64,000 bases of DNA from positions 119,108,245-119,172,244 of the forward strand of contig CM071568.1 in the NCBI GenBank assembly GCA_036426205.1, written 5' to 3'. The position numbers and the translations under genes are program-made. The notes beneath the pieces were generated by a model. The model worked only from the letters and a program-made list of their open reading frames with translations. It did not search any database and had not been told where the DNA came from. Of the stretch, positions 45,281 through 56,118 are shown one piece after another; the stretch's first letter is position 1; every line of letters begins with the position of its first letter. This stretch comes from Ascaphus truei. Lineage: Eukaryota > Chordata > Amphibia > Anura > Ascaphidae.

Positions 45281-46042
45281 TGTAACGGTGTTTCCCCTAG
45301 ACGGTGGGAGATTTATCCATACTACGGTGAAAGGTGCATATACCTGCTGGTAACAGGAGGGCTGAGTTGTCCGCCGATGGTAGTGGGGACACAGGACTAG
45401 GCTTCTGGGGTTCATACCCCACATATCTCTTTAGCAGTGCAGCACCTCCATCTGCAGTAGGCTCCAGGAACTGAAGGTGATCTCCCACGATAGAACTATT
45501 ACCTCTCCCCCCAGTAAGGTCACGCACCAGGCAGGAGGTATATAACAAAAGGAACGTTTATTGTCTTCTGTACAGCACAGTTACACGGCAGGCTTCTGCC
45601 CGATGCAATAACTCTCAGCTCTCACTGAAGGATGGTCCCTGGACCGCCACTACAGGTCAAGAGCTCCTGCAGCCATCCTAGCACTTCCCCACCTTCTTAG
45701 CAGAGGCAGAGGTATGGTCCACACTCACTCTTCCGCAGAGGGAAGAACACAAGGGAAGGCTCCAATCTCAGGATCCCAGTTGTGTGACCGGCCTTCCTCA
45801 GTGGCGGAAGGACACTACTTAATTAAGGGCGGTCCTGCCTTTAAGTACTGCCAGGAGGAGGGCACACGTATGGCTCATGATTGGTCATGCCCAGCCCTGA
45901 TGTCATGCCCCCTGCTGTCACTCAAATGCAGCTCCTCAGAAGGGGAAAACCCCATAGCAACAACTAGCAACCTGATTGTACCAGGGTTTACCGCCAGCCC
46001 AAAGGCAGAATAGTAGCCATCAGGTAACCTGGTCACATAACA
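45281..46042 (-). mobile_element. 5' LTR of a minus-strand LTR element
   Basis: Minus strand: starts TGTTATGTGACCAGG, ends GGGGAAACACCGTTACA, 762 bp, followed by a primer-binding-site-like sequence. The flanks do not match, as expected if this is one LTR of an element whose other end is missing. It shares CCTGGAGCCT..GCAGATGGAGG and the GGGGAAACACC end with the LTR at 46494-47238. A CTTAATTAAG box near 45820 lies in the promoter region. Confidence 0.7.
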
Positions 46043-46493
46043 TTACTCAGTGTGTTGATTAATAAATTAAATGCTAAATAACTAAAATGTTGAGTTAAGG
46101 CATGCATATTTATGTGTGGTGCAGTTTTGGCACCATTTTTTAAGAAAGTAACCAAACAAATCAATTTATTGATTCTAAATTATTAGCCAAAGTTCTGAAA
46201 TACAATAGTGGCATTTTCTTCAATATTTCCTTTTTTATATATACCACAATTCATACACAACTTAATTGTTTCTTGCTTAGAATTCTGCCACATTTTTCCC
46301 TACCAAAAACATGACTGCATTAATTGGGATATTATACAATTATCAGCCTAACATAACACCACTTAGGTATGCAGGATTGTGTCATTTATTGATTTGATGT
46401 TATTTATTTTTTTACTTTAAATTATAGCTTTACTGTAATATAAACCCCTCTCTGAAATACCACAACAACATTAAATGTATCCTATCATTCTTA

Positions 46494-47238
46494 TGTAGCC
46501 AGACTGGTTTCCTTGGCTACTAAGTCTGCTCTCCCTGGCAGTAAGTCCTGGTGAGAGCAGACCTGCCAGGAGTTACCATGGGTTTTCCCCACTCACAGTA
46601 GCTTCTTGAGTGACAGGGGAGGTGGTGGGACTAGGACTGTGTGTGTCCAATCACTGGATTCAGACCTGGTACCTACTTCCCTTGTACTTAAGGAGCTGCA
46701 CTGCTAAATTTAGTCAGTGCCTCTACCTCCTTGAGAGAGGCTGGTCTACCCTAACAACTGTTCAGGGCTCTGCCAGTTTGTACTCCTTACCCTAGGGGAG
46801 TGGAGGGAGGGACTACCCTTTACTCAACCAGGGGATAAGGGAAGAGCATGGACTGCATTGGGTGCTTTTGGTCTGGAGTTGAGGTCCAGGGTACATCCTG
46901 AGGGTGAAGCCCCAAGAAGTGAGCTGTGTATGCTGTAACATCTGCCAGTGTACTAAATAATGTGATCCTGTTGAAATATATCCTCTTGCCTGAGACTGCA
47001 ATTTATCAGGGGGAGTGGAAGTGAATTCTCCTGCAGGGATTGTCTCCACATCCCTGGAGCCTGCAAGAGATGGAGGCGCTGACACAGAGAGAGGGAATCA
47101 GATCCTACCAAAGAAGCCTGTCCTGTTCTCCTCCAAAACACCGCAGGAGACACAGATCTATTGTAAGCCAGCAGTTATGCACCACACCACACTATGTAGT
47201 AGTGAAATCTCCCTGAGGGTGGGGGAAACACCACTACA
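46494..47238 (+). mobile_element. Solo LTR with 4-bp target duplication
   Basis: 745 bp starting TGTAGCCAGACTGG and ending GGGGGAAACACCACTACA, flanked by CTTA on both sides (46490-46493, 47239-47242). It belongs to the same broad family as 45281-46042 but lies in the opposite orientation, so the two are separate insertions. It contains a CCTTGTACTTAAGGAGCTGC box near 46680-46700 that could be the core promoter. No coding. Confidence 0.75.
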
Positions 47239-47242
47239 CTTA

Positions 47243-48185
47243 ATCTTTAACCTTTTGTAAACCACAATCCTACACAATACAAACCTTACCCAACCCAATT
47301 TCTAACTCTATTTAGGTTTAGCAGCTTATCACAATTTAAAGTATATATTATCTAAATTAAGAAAAATTGTATTTGCTCAGCAGCCACATAATTTAAAGTG
47401 TAAATTTACACAAAATAAAGTTTTTGCTTAGTCAATTAAATTTTTGAATATACTAAACATTTGATACATACTGCACAATACTACAGTAAGTTATATTTTT
47501 GTGTGTCATCAAACGTAAACATGTAAGAGATATTTTATAATGTTCAAATACTCTCAGCCATGATCTTTTTCCATGATTGTGGAGATTACCTTATATTAAG
47601 TAATATTAAAATATGCTCCACAATTTGAAATTCTGCACAATTACTTGTTAGATATGATAGATGATTTTAGTTATTTAAATTCACTGCAGATACACAAGTG
47701 TGTTCCTGGCAGAAGTCAAATACTAAAAACATACAGCTTTTTCTAATACCTCTTCTTGTGACAGCAATTCTTTTGTAACAGCCTCGAGTGTTTAACATAT
47801 TGAAACAGTTCATCTTCCCACAATGAACTTAATAACTCTGCCAGGTAGGAAACAATACTCCATACTTCTTAATGTTGTCGTTTTCTTCATCCCATCTATA
47901 CTGTTCTCTTCATCTGGTCAACTTTAAACCTTTGGTGTTTGGAGACTAGTGAACGCTGTTATTACCATCATCAATAACATGTCCCCTTAGTCCTTTTTAT
48001 GTAAGTGTCTCCCTTTTCCTTTTCAAATATAGTATGTCTGTATTACTAATCAATAAGTGCTGTTTGCATTCACAAAAATAAGTATTTTTAAAAAATTGCA
48101 TTTAGTTGTATAATAGGATATAAGCTTGCTTAGCATTATATCAATCTTATTAATCTTTAGAATAATCTGTTAATTATACTTCAAA
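47243..48185. other. No gene seen
   Basis: AT-rich sequence. No coding or repeat structure recognised. Confidence 0.4.
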
Positions 48186-48269
48186 GCAGTGTTGCTGACA
48201 GCATTCCCGGGACCAAAGATTAAAGTTTCTACAGGGCCCCCTTATTTCAGCGGTTTTGAGAACCCCCTT

Positions 48270-48640
48270 GTTTTCTCTTACACACCTCTCTTTCCCCAGC
48301 TCTATTACCCCCCTTCTCAGACTCCCACTTCTCTCCATGTATTTCTCTCCCCCCTTTGTCTCTCACTCTTCCTTCGTCTCTATTTTACTCACTATTCTCC
48401 ACTTTCTCACTTCCCCATCTCCCCTCTCTCCCTCTTACTCTCCTCTATTACTCTTTCACCACTACCTTCTCTAGCTCACTCCAACCCTCCTCTCACACTC
48501 TCCCACCTCTGCTATCGCTCTAAGCCCCCTTTCCTCTCAATCAATCCCACTTCTTCAATTCCCCCCTCCTCACACTCAACCCCGTAGTTTAACCACCCAC
48601 CACTGGACACACACACTTCTCCCCCCCCCACACACAATCC
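48270..48640. repeat. Polypyrimidine tract
   Basis: About 370 bp of irregular CT-rich sequence, like 36222-36510. The 132-codon frame across it is a compositional artefact. Confidence 0.8.
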
Positions 48641-48679
48641 ACAATCCAAACAGAGACACAATAACAATTTAAAACTATT

Positions 48680-49260
48680 GTGATGGTGAGGAACCAGGCC
48701 ATCAATAAAGGTATTATGCCCGGCTGGTTACCTCTGAGCCACATTTTGGGGTTTTAGAGTGTCAGCTCTTGACGCTGTCTGCTGTTCATGAAATGCATAT
48801 GATTATATGACAATAAAGAATTTATGTGTGTTTTACCTTTCCAGGAGTGCAAACCAATGGAGATTGAGAGGCTATGAGTTTCAAGGGGGGGTTTGCGGTA
48901 AAGGTGTTGTCAGATTGTGTCTACTATAGGTAGCCGGATCCAGACTTGCTGGCCACCCCAAAAATGTATCAGGGAATCAGGTAAAATTCCCGTGGACATA
49001 TAGGCACATCACCCTTGTCAAAAGCCTCCCTTGAAAACAGTTACGTGACTCACCGTCAGGTTTCCCTGTTTCAACACAGACCAGAAAGGTAAATGGGGGC
49101 ATATGGATATGTGTATCCCGGGTTCAGTCAGGGGTCCCTAAGTAAGTGAGGGCCCCCTAATATATGCCCAGATCCCCAGAACCAGAATAGAGTATACGCC
49201 AACCATATATAAGGTTGCAAGGGTTTTTATGAAACCTAAATCCAGTTTTCAGTAAAAGGA
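48680..49260 (+). repeat. Second copy of the 25505-26030 repeat
   Basis: Shared blocks in the same order: GGCCATCAATAAAGGTATTA, TGAGTTTCAAGGGG, GTTGTCAGATTGTGT, TTTCCCTGTTTCAACACAGA and AATATATGCCCAGATCC. It is moderately diverged from the other copy. The family is unknown. Confidence 0.6.
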
Positions 49261-49845
49261 ACGAGATACTGCTTTGAGAATGAACCTAAGCGTTTTTTAG
49301 TCTAACTAAGGGCCTCATGCAGTAAGCAGCGAAAAGCCCCTTATAGCCAGCTTCTCACCAAAAAGCCTACTGCGCTTCAGTAATCCCTGATAAGCTGGTG
49401 ATAAGAGCAAAAATCGCCGTTTTTTTTGCCAAAAATAAATTAAAAATCGGCAGACGCGCGGAGATGAGAATATTTTCGGCACTGATCGCCATTTTTTTCA
49501 AACACGCTCAATTCTATAAGCCCCGATCAGCTTATCACAGCTGATCATCACTTTAGAATTGAGATTTAATCTCCAAATCGTCCCGCCACAAAAAGTTGTC
49601 AAGAAAGTGGGGAGAAGCTGGCGATGAGCGGCGAGATGGGACTTAGAGTCTAAGTACTTCTTGAGTCTGTAGTCTGTGTTAGCACTTCCACTGGACACAT
49701 CCTCTGTAACAGAAAAGAGGCATACCTAGTACCATATTACATTGTCAATAACTACTTTTGCCTGCCACCAAGTGAACCAGCAATCAATAGATTGCATCCA
49801 AACAATGAACATTATTAAAAACCTTGTAGAGCACCTGTACATATC
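49261..49845. other. No gene seen; possible foldback relic
   Basis: 49310-49560 contains weak inverted motifs (CAGCTTCTCACCA/TGGTGATAAG, TGATCAGC/GCTGATCA) of unclear origin. No gene. Confidence 0.35.
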
Positions 49846-49849
49846 AAAA

Positions 49850-50459
49850 CTACAGTTTCTTACTATTAAAAATGGTATACAACAAAAAACAAACAAAGAT
49901 GCCCAAAGCTACTTCCAATGTGACAAAAATACACAGTATAATACCTATATATTCTCTTGAAAAAGGGTAATTTAGTTCAACCATTTGGCCAAAGCATCTT
50001 AAGCCTGCTAGCCAACTAAAAGGCATGACCGCTAGCAGGTCCTAACACTCCCTGAGTTAAAATTCTTATTTACCTGTATAATTACAGGAAGATTGATCAG
50101 CATTGGATCTGTCATAACTCAGCAAAATGAATTTGACCTGCCAACTTGGAAAGTGGGGAGGGGCGAGCTTAAACCTTGGAGGGGAGGGGCAGTGCAATAC
50201 CTATATATTCTGTTAAAAAAGAGTCATTTAGTTTAACCCTTTGGCCAAAGCGTCTTAAGCCTGCTAGCCAACTACAAGGCATGACCGCTAGCTTAAGACG
50301 CTTTGTCCAAAGGGTTGAACTAAATTACCCTTTTTCAAGAGAATATATAGTTATTTCACTGTGTATTTTTGACACATTGGAAGTAGCTTTGGGCACCTTC
50401 GTTTGTTTACATTTAGCCATGCACACTAGCACTCCTTTTGACACATATATACATATATG
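49850..50459. repeat. TTTGGCCAAAG-family repeats, copies 4 and 5
   Basis: One copy runs 49850-50190. A second, compact copy at 50190-50459 has left end TTTAACCCTTTGGCCAAAGC and inverted right end GCTTTGTCCAAAGGGTTGAA only about 60 bp apart. Outer sequence is also inverted (CTATATATTCT...AAAAGA / TTTTTCAAGAGAATATATAG). The hAT element at 50460 has cut into its right side. Confidence 0.65.
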
Positions 50460-50681
50460 CAGTGTTCGAAAAATCACCCAAAAATCTACTAGCCCAACCA
50501 AAAAATCGACTCGCCCCTAACCCCGCCCCTAGTCCCGCCCCCAACCCTGCCCCTAGACCCGCCCCCAACCCCGCCCCTAGTCCCGCTTTAAAATAAAATA
50601 CATTTAATAAATTCCTAGTCAGAACAACATTTATTTTTGACATAAATGTATTTATTGTATTACATTATACTACAATTAGTC

Positions 50682-50728
<47 letters not shown>

Positions 50729-51600
50729 TAGAGGAGATAGAAGCGCTGCTATAGCTGCTATATAGAGAGCGGCCCATGCGAGAGCGCAACTATAGAGATC
50801 CGAGACGCACCGTCTATAGACTATATAGAACGAGAGAGAGAAGTCATATTTAAGATCATCTCATTTGGTTGGTGGTGAAAAATCCACATCGGGTGCAGGG
50901 TCAGGAGGGCCCAGCGCGGTCGATTTGGGCGGGCCACGTGGGAGGATGGGTGGGGGCGGGGAGCGGGAGGATCGAGGGCGGGGGTGGCCAAGGGGGGGAT
51001 CGGGGGGGCGTCTAGTGGGAGGATGTTGTGGGTGGCAGTCCGGAAAGGGCGCACGGCCCAGCGCCAACCTCCGATGGGAAAACATGGCAAGCCGCGCGTG
51101 TGGACCCAGGCCTGCCAGCCCGGAGGGGGGTCAGGGGGAGGTCAGGCAGCCAGACATTGCGGCATTAGTTGCGCAGAGCGGTGGTGAGCAGGGAACACCG
51201 CACTGGCCACAACCACCCTCCTCTGATGGCATCGTGGCCGGAACTCCACGTGCCGCCCCCCCTCCAACACGTGCTCGCACCCCCCCCCCATCGCGCTCAG
51301 CTGCTTCCCTTCTTCCCTGCTCCTATTACCCTGCCCCGGCGCTGGTGCCAAAGGAGCATGGACGAGGGAAGCGCCTACCTTGTCATCCATCCCTGGGCAG
51401 GCAAGCGGGGTGGGGGGCGGGGGGTTGCCTCTTCTCGCGGCAGGCCATCGGGAGGGGAATTACTTATTTATTTAAAAAAAAAAAATATTGGCGCGAGCAG
51501 GGAAATTCATAGACGGCAGCCTCAGCCATAAATCTAACTCGCCAGCGGCCTAACATTCACACGCCACAGGCATGTAGTTTACATTAATTGTCGAACACTG
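50460..51600. mobile_element. hAT-type DNA transposon, non-autonomous, 1141 bp
   Basis: Ends CAGTGTTCGA and TCGAACACTG are inverted repeats of the hAT type, and CATATATG flanks both sides (50452-50459, 51601-51608), a perfect 8-bp target duplication. The interior holds a C-rich minisatellite (CCCCGCCCCTAG-like, about 50518-50585), a GT/GA microsatellite (50680-50730) and a very GC-rich segment (50890-51440). The frames there (up to 215 codons) are compositional and show no transposase motif, so I read it as non-coding. Confidence 0.9.
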
Positions 51601-51608
51601 CATATATG

Positions 51609-52655
51609 TATATATATAAAAAGTTTATGCTGGTATACCTATTGGGAGTTCACCGCTTTACATTCAGTGCGGCTGAGTCTGAAATTCTTCTGTTACAACG
51701 GAGATCACACATTGCAGTGTGCAACTTGAAACTTCAGATCTGTGGCAAGCTTGGAGAAACCGGAAACAGGAAGTAGGAAGCAGGAGACTGTCTCCAGTGT
51801 TACCCGTTTCAGCTTTACAATGGTCCACCTACAGGCATGCAATCTCTGGTGCAGCTGATGGAGACGCGGGGACCCTTGGGTTCATCCTGGTTACACTATC
51901 TGGTGAGATCATTCCTTTATTCCCTACATCTGCCCTACCTGTCATCTTTTAGCAACCTTTTCAATACAGAGTTAATCTTTCAGCCCCCTACTGATAATAT
52001 ATGGCTTTTTTACTCTCCTCTATTTGCTATTGTTCTATGCCACAATAGACCTTTTGGACATTTTATTTGGTATTTTACCAATTTATTTTTATCTTGGATT
52101 ACCCCTCTAATTGTGTTTGTTATATATAACATAGTGTCTGTGTATTTTTGTTTTATGTCCATTAACCAAGCCTTTGTTGTTTTACAATAATGTTTCCCTC
52201 ATTTTTTTCAATTGCTGTGTAGATTGCCACTTTTTCTCTATTTCATTTCTTTGGATGAGGCATATACCTAATTAGAGCTGCATCCTACAGGAACATATCC
52301 TTTTTCATACTTGATTTGCATTATATCAGATGCACTCCCTCTGGTACTAAGGAAGAGAGAGAGGACGAGAGAGAAAGAGAGACGAGAGAGCATTGGAAGG
52401 AGAGAGAGACAGACCTTGCCTGAACAGGGACGTCTGCTCCTGAGGGCTAACAAACAGATAAGCAAAAGCCCTTTGTATGACGTGTGCAAAGAGTGGTAGA
52501 TGTTGCATTGCAGGGAATTGTTTAGGCAGAACCAGTATAGTTGGCCAGCGTCTTTATAGAGCGGGCTGAAGAAAGTCGTTGTACTACCACACACATCTAC
52601 ACTAGTGACCCATACAACCCACCCTAGAGGGATTCAAAAAATAATACAAAGATCC
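51609..52655. other. No gene seen
   Basis: Contains a GA-rich microsatellite at about 52345-52410 (AGAGAGAG-type with variants). Upstream and downstream sequence is unassigned; part of 52240-52655 may belong to the PLE that follows. Confidence 0.4.
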
Positions 52656-52659
52656 TGAA

Positions 52660-53250
52660 CCCATGCTGACAAGGATGCGACATAAAAGAAATCTTTCCAA
52701 ACCTCCCATTCTCTTGCATTCCGGCAATCCACCAAACCTCAAACAAGAAATAGTCAGTCAGAGAAATTCACAACGATTTTTAGAGACATGGATAATGGCA
52801 CAAACGCTTGCAACAACAAACGCTGCAAACTCTGCAAACATATTGCCAAGATCCCACAGCCAGTCACAACCTAGAACATTCAATGTAAAGGATCATACAG
52901 CTGCACATCCAGAATATAGTGTATGATTCAGTGCAAGCAACAGATGTGACCAAGGTTGCTACTAATGGGAAAACCAGCCAAAAACTACAAGGAAGAATGG
53001 ATTGCACAGACACTCTATACTCCATCACGAAGAAGGAGTTACTGCTCACCTGTGGGACATCACTTCTCACAACCAGATCATTCCATAAATATTTAAAATT
53101 AAAATCCTCAATGGAATTTTAAAAGCACCCAAGAACGGAAAACATTTGAAACTCAGAATGATAAGACCTCTTTGACACCAAAACCAAAGGACTTAATGCG
53201 GACATGGGTTTTCTCACACCCTATCAAAATTGTTTTGGAATCATCCTGCT
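52660..53250 (+). pseudogene. PLE C-terminus: zinc-binding motif and GIY-YIG endonuclease
   Basis: GIY-YIG endonuclease nicks DNA at PLE insertion. Near 52800-52850 a frame reads NACNNKRCKLCKHIAK, the CxxxxxCxxC zinc-binding block that precedes GIY-YIG in PLEs. Next come a VYMIQCK-like region near 52915-52930, KLQGRMD near 52990, and HRHS-like and HFSQPDHSIN-like blocks (53075-53100). After these, remnants like KAPKNGKHLKLRMI and TPKPKDLMRTWVFSHP match PLE C-termini. Three frames and several stops are needed to follow it, so it is inactive. Confidence 0.75.
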
Positions 53251-53441
53251 TGCCTCAATCTTATTCACACTTTCTCTCCCCCCCCGAGAATCCCTCCCCT
53301 CCCCACCTTTCTTTGTCCTGTCCCCCGGCTTCAAACACTTTTAACAAAACCCTACCTTATCTACATTACTATCTGTTGGTTTTTTTTTCTTCCTCTCTCT
53401 ACACTGTTTTTAGCCATGAATCCTTTGTATATCAGTATGAT

Positions 53442-53478
53442 GACCTGAAGAAGAGAGGAGAACTCTCGAAAGCTTGTC
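53442..53478 (+). ncRNA. Hammerhead-like ribozyme motif of a PLE terminus
   Basis: Stem I GAC (53442-53444) with GTC (53476-53478); core CTGAAGA (53445-53451), one extra A, stem II GAGAG/CTCTC (53453-53457, 53463-53467), GAAA (53468-53471). The last A plus GCT makes the palindrome AGCT as a minimal stem III, and T53475 would be the cleavage residue (CUU triplet). The stem-loop CTGAAGAAGAGA...TCTCGAAAGCTTG is widespread in fish and frog repeats. Confidence 0.55.
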
Positions 53479-53549
53479 CTATAACATAAATTGTTAGTCC
53501 AATAAAAAAAATCACCTAATACTTAAAACTCATTTATTCTGCACTATAT

Positions 53550-53622
53550 ATATATATATATATATTATATATATTATAAATATATATAAAAAAAAAAAAT
53601 ATATATATATCTATATATATAT
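53550..53622. repeat. (TA)n microsatellite
   Basis: TA-rich tract with an internal A run. It lies between the PLE on the plus strand and the left arm of the large PLE. Confidence 0.9.
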
Positions 53623-53810
53623 ATATGTGATCACTCAGCCCCCCCCCCCCAAACATACTTGCTAACCAGTAATAAGAGAGATGTACTCAAAAAACCAAAT
53701 GCAGCTCCGATAGTACGGCACTTCAAACAGAAACAGGAGCAGCCTCTCTGTAAGGAAGCTGATTTCGTCTCAGGGAATCCTCAATAGCTCAAACCCCAAC
53801 ATGGTGATAC

Positions 53811-53853
53811 ACCCTATGCGTTTCGTCAGTGATTGGCCGACTTCATCATGGGT
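53811..53853 (-). ncRNA. Mutated hammerhead-like motif, left outer
   Basis: Mirror of 63149-63191. The core reads ATGATGA instead of CTGATGA and the stem III palindrome ACGCAT instead of ACGCGT. Stem II GTC/GAC and GAAA are kept. Likely inactive while the right-arm copy has an intact core. Confidence 0.55.
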
Positions 53854-54446
53854 TATATATCTAGGCACATAACGAATACCGCTAACAGCAACCGTCAAAT
53901 ATGATAATGTCACAAGCCAGAAAGTATCCCAAATGAACGGGACAGGTGGTGCTCAGGGGCAGGAATAATATAACACACAAAAAGACACAAGAACCCTAAT
54001 TAGAAGCAGTCAGACATATCTAATAATTCATGCAATCAGATGCAGACAAATGTTATAACCAAAATACAAATTTATTATGAGTCTACATCAAACACAACAT
54101 AGAAACCAAAATGACAAACATGAAAACAGACCAAACAAATATCTCCTATAGACAATAAGAATATGGACCCAAAAATATAGACAGCAGTACAGGGACACAA
54201 AAACAGAGATGGCAAATTATGCAGGCGATATAACATCTAATACATGTCACTCTGGGTACAGAAGTTCCCAGGGTAACCAATGACCGGTCGGTCAAAATCT
54301 AAAAACTGCAAGAAAGCCTGCCCTGTTGATCCCTAAACCAGCAAATAACTGATAAAGAACCCCAGAAAAAACACAGTGAACAGCCCAGAGGAAAAATAAA
54401 AAAATACTCAAACTGTATGTGTACTAGTTAAAGGCAAAGGGAACAT

Positions 54447-55850
54447 TGTATTGTATGTCTTTATTTATAGAGCGCCATTAATGTACATAGCGCTTCACAG
54501 CAGTAATACATGTGGTAATCCAATAAATAACAGATAATATAAATAACAGATCATGGGAATAAGTGCTTTAGACATTAAGGAAGAGGAGTCCCTGCTCCGA
54601 GGAGCTTACAGTCTAATTGGTAGGTAGGGAGAACATACAGAGACAGTAGGAGGGAGTTCTGGTAAGAGCGTCTGCAGGGGGCCAAGCTTTATGTGCCATG
54701 TGTTCAGAATATTCACAGTGCTATTCATATGCTTCTTTAAGCAAGTGTGTCTTAAGGTGGGTCTTAAAGGGGGATAGAGAGGGTGCTAGTCGGGTACTGA
54801 GGGGAAGGGCATTCCAGAGGTGAGGGGCAGTCAATGAAAAAGGTTTAAGGCGGGAGAGGGCTTTAGATACAAAGGGGGTAGAAAGAAGACATCCTTGAGA
54901 AGAATGCACGAGTCTGGATGGTGCATAACGAGAAAATAGGGCTGAGATGTAAGGAGGGGCAGAAGAGTGTAAAGCTTTAAAAGTGAGGAGAAGAATGGAG
55001 TGTGAGATGCGGGATTTGATCGGAAGCCAGGAGAGGGATTTCATGAGGGGAGATGCTGAGACAGATCTAGGAAAGAGTAGAGTGATTCTGGCAGCAGCGT
55101 TAAGGATAGATTGTAGGGGAGACAGGTGAGAGGCAGGAAGGCCGGACAGCAGGAGGTTACAGTAATCAAGACGGGAGAGAATGAGGGCCTGAGTCAGAGT
55201 TTTAGCAGTCGAGCAACAGAGGAAAGGGCGTATCTTTGTAATATCGCGGAGGAAAAAGCGACAGGTTTTAGAAATGTTTTGAATGTGAGGGGCAAATGTG
55301 AGAGAGGAGACGAGTGTGACCCCAAGGCAGAGTGCTTGGGCTACTGGGGAATGATCGTAGTTCCAACAGTAATGTGGAAGGAGGTAGTAGGGCCAGGTTT
55401 GGGAGGAAGTATGAGGAGCTCTGTTTTAGCCATGTTGAGTTTAAGGCGGCGGAGGGCCATCCAGGATGATATAGCAGAGAGACATTCAGAAACTTTGGTT
55501 TGTACAGCAGATGTAAGGTCGGGTGTTGAGAAATATATTTGTGTGTCATCAGCATAAAGGTGATAATTTAACCCAAAAGATGTTATTAGATCACCTAGAG
55601 AGAGTGTATACAGAGAAAAGAGAAGAGGTCCCAGGACAGAGCCCTGGGGTACCCCCACAGAGAGATCAATAGAGGAGGAGGAGGTATTAGCAGAAGAGAC
55701 ACTGAAAGTACGATGGGAGAGGTAGGATGAGATCCAGGATAGAGCTTTGTTCCGAATGCCAAGAGTATGGAGAATGTGAAGGAGAAGAGGGTGGTCCACG
55801 GTGTCAAATGCTGCAGAGAGGTCGAGTAATATGAGCAGAGTGTAATGACC
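54447..55850 (-). mobile_element. L2-like LINE, 5'-truncated, inserted in the PLE arm
   Basis: A 1.4-kb minus-strand LINE starting within the RT and ending in GCGCTCTATAAATAAAGACA, a 3' end found on many frog LINEs. The opposite PLE arm (about 62545-62570) lacks it and shows the empty site (GGGAACATCCACCTTACCAG in arm orientation). It covers the RT palm and thumb and differs from the second copy at 57176-58438, which covers the endonuclease and RT start. Confidence 0.9.
54721..55850 (-). pseudogene. L2-like LINE reverse transcriptase, C-terminal half
   Basis: The frame 55892-55341 reads [16 protein letters not shown] (RT motif with catalytic D), [18 protein letters not shown], then [12 protein letters not shown] with the YADD box intact, then [16 protein letters not shown]. 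The homology shifts frame near 55340 and continues as SRLDYCNLLLSGLPASHL (about 55175-55120), then frame 55044-54721: SLSWLPIKSRISHSILLLTF and LTAPHLWNALPLSTRLAPSL. This is the L2-type RT order. The first residues of the frame above 55850 are PLE-arm sequence read through. Truncation and the frameshift inactivate it. Confidence 0.9.
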
Positions 55851-56075
55851 TTTCCAGAGTATTAGCTGTAACCCTCCCCCCCTCACTATCAAAGACCCAA
55901 CATGAGAGCACCAATGCTACACTATACTTAGCTTTGATATATGATCTGGGATACCAGAGGTGTATGGGAGGTTCTCTCACTGCAGAATGGAGGGAAACAC
56001 CAGATATCAGTCTCCGAAAGTCCATCTGCTTGTCTGGTCCAAATAACAGCTACATGAAACGTTGATCTGCACTAC

Positions 56076-56118
56076 ACCACAACGCGTTTTGACCCTGGGG
56101 TCTTCTTCCCCGAGTGGT
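56076..56118 (-). ncRNA. Degenerate hammerhead-like motif, left inner
   Basis: Mirror of 62285-62327. Outer pairing ACCAC/GTGGT, stem II GACC(C)/(G)GGTC, then AAAACGCGTT. The CTGA part of the core reads CGGGGAAGA, so it is probably not catalytic. Confidence 0.4.

Larger units (their letters stand above)
52660..53540 (+). mobile_element. PLE 3' half, 5'-truncated
   Basis: Plus-strand PLE: a zinc-binding and GIY-YIG coding remnant (52660-53250), a CT-rich non-coding stretch (53260-53400), then a terminus with a hammerhead-like motif and GTTAGTCCAATAAAAAAAAT. It lies next to the (TA)n tract that borders the large PLE on the other strand. Confidence 0.75.

Noticed and set aside
48189..48587. 132-codon frame
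   Set aside because: Same reason: C/T-rich low-complexity DNA.
50230..50310. piggyBac ends (TTAACCC...)
   Set aside because: The inverted similarity extends well outside the TTAA, so these are not true element ends by that model.
50865..51531. 215- and 120-codon frames
   Set aside because: Overlapping GC-driven frames inside the non-autonomous hAT element, with no transposase features.
53550..53622. CRISPR-like or regular array
   Set aside because: Simple TA microsatellite; no repeat-spacer structure anywhere in the window.
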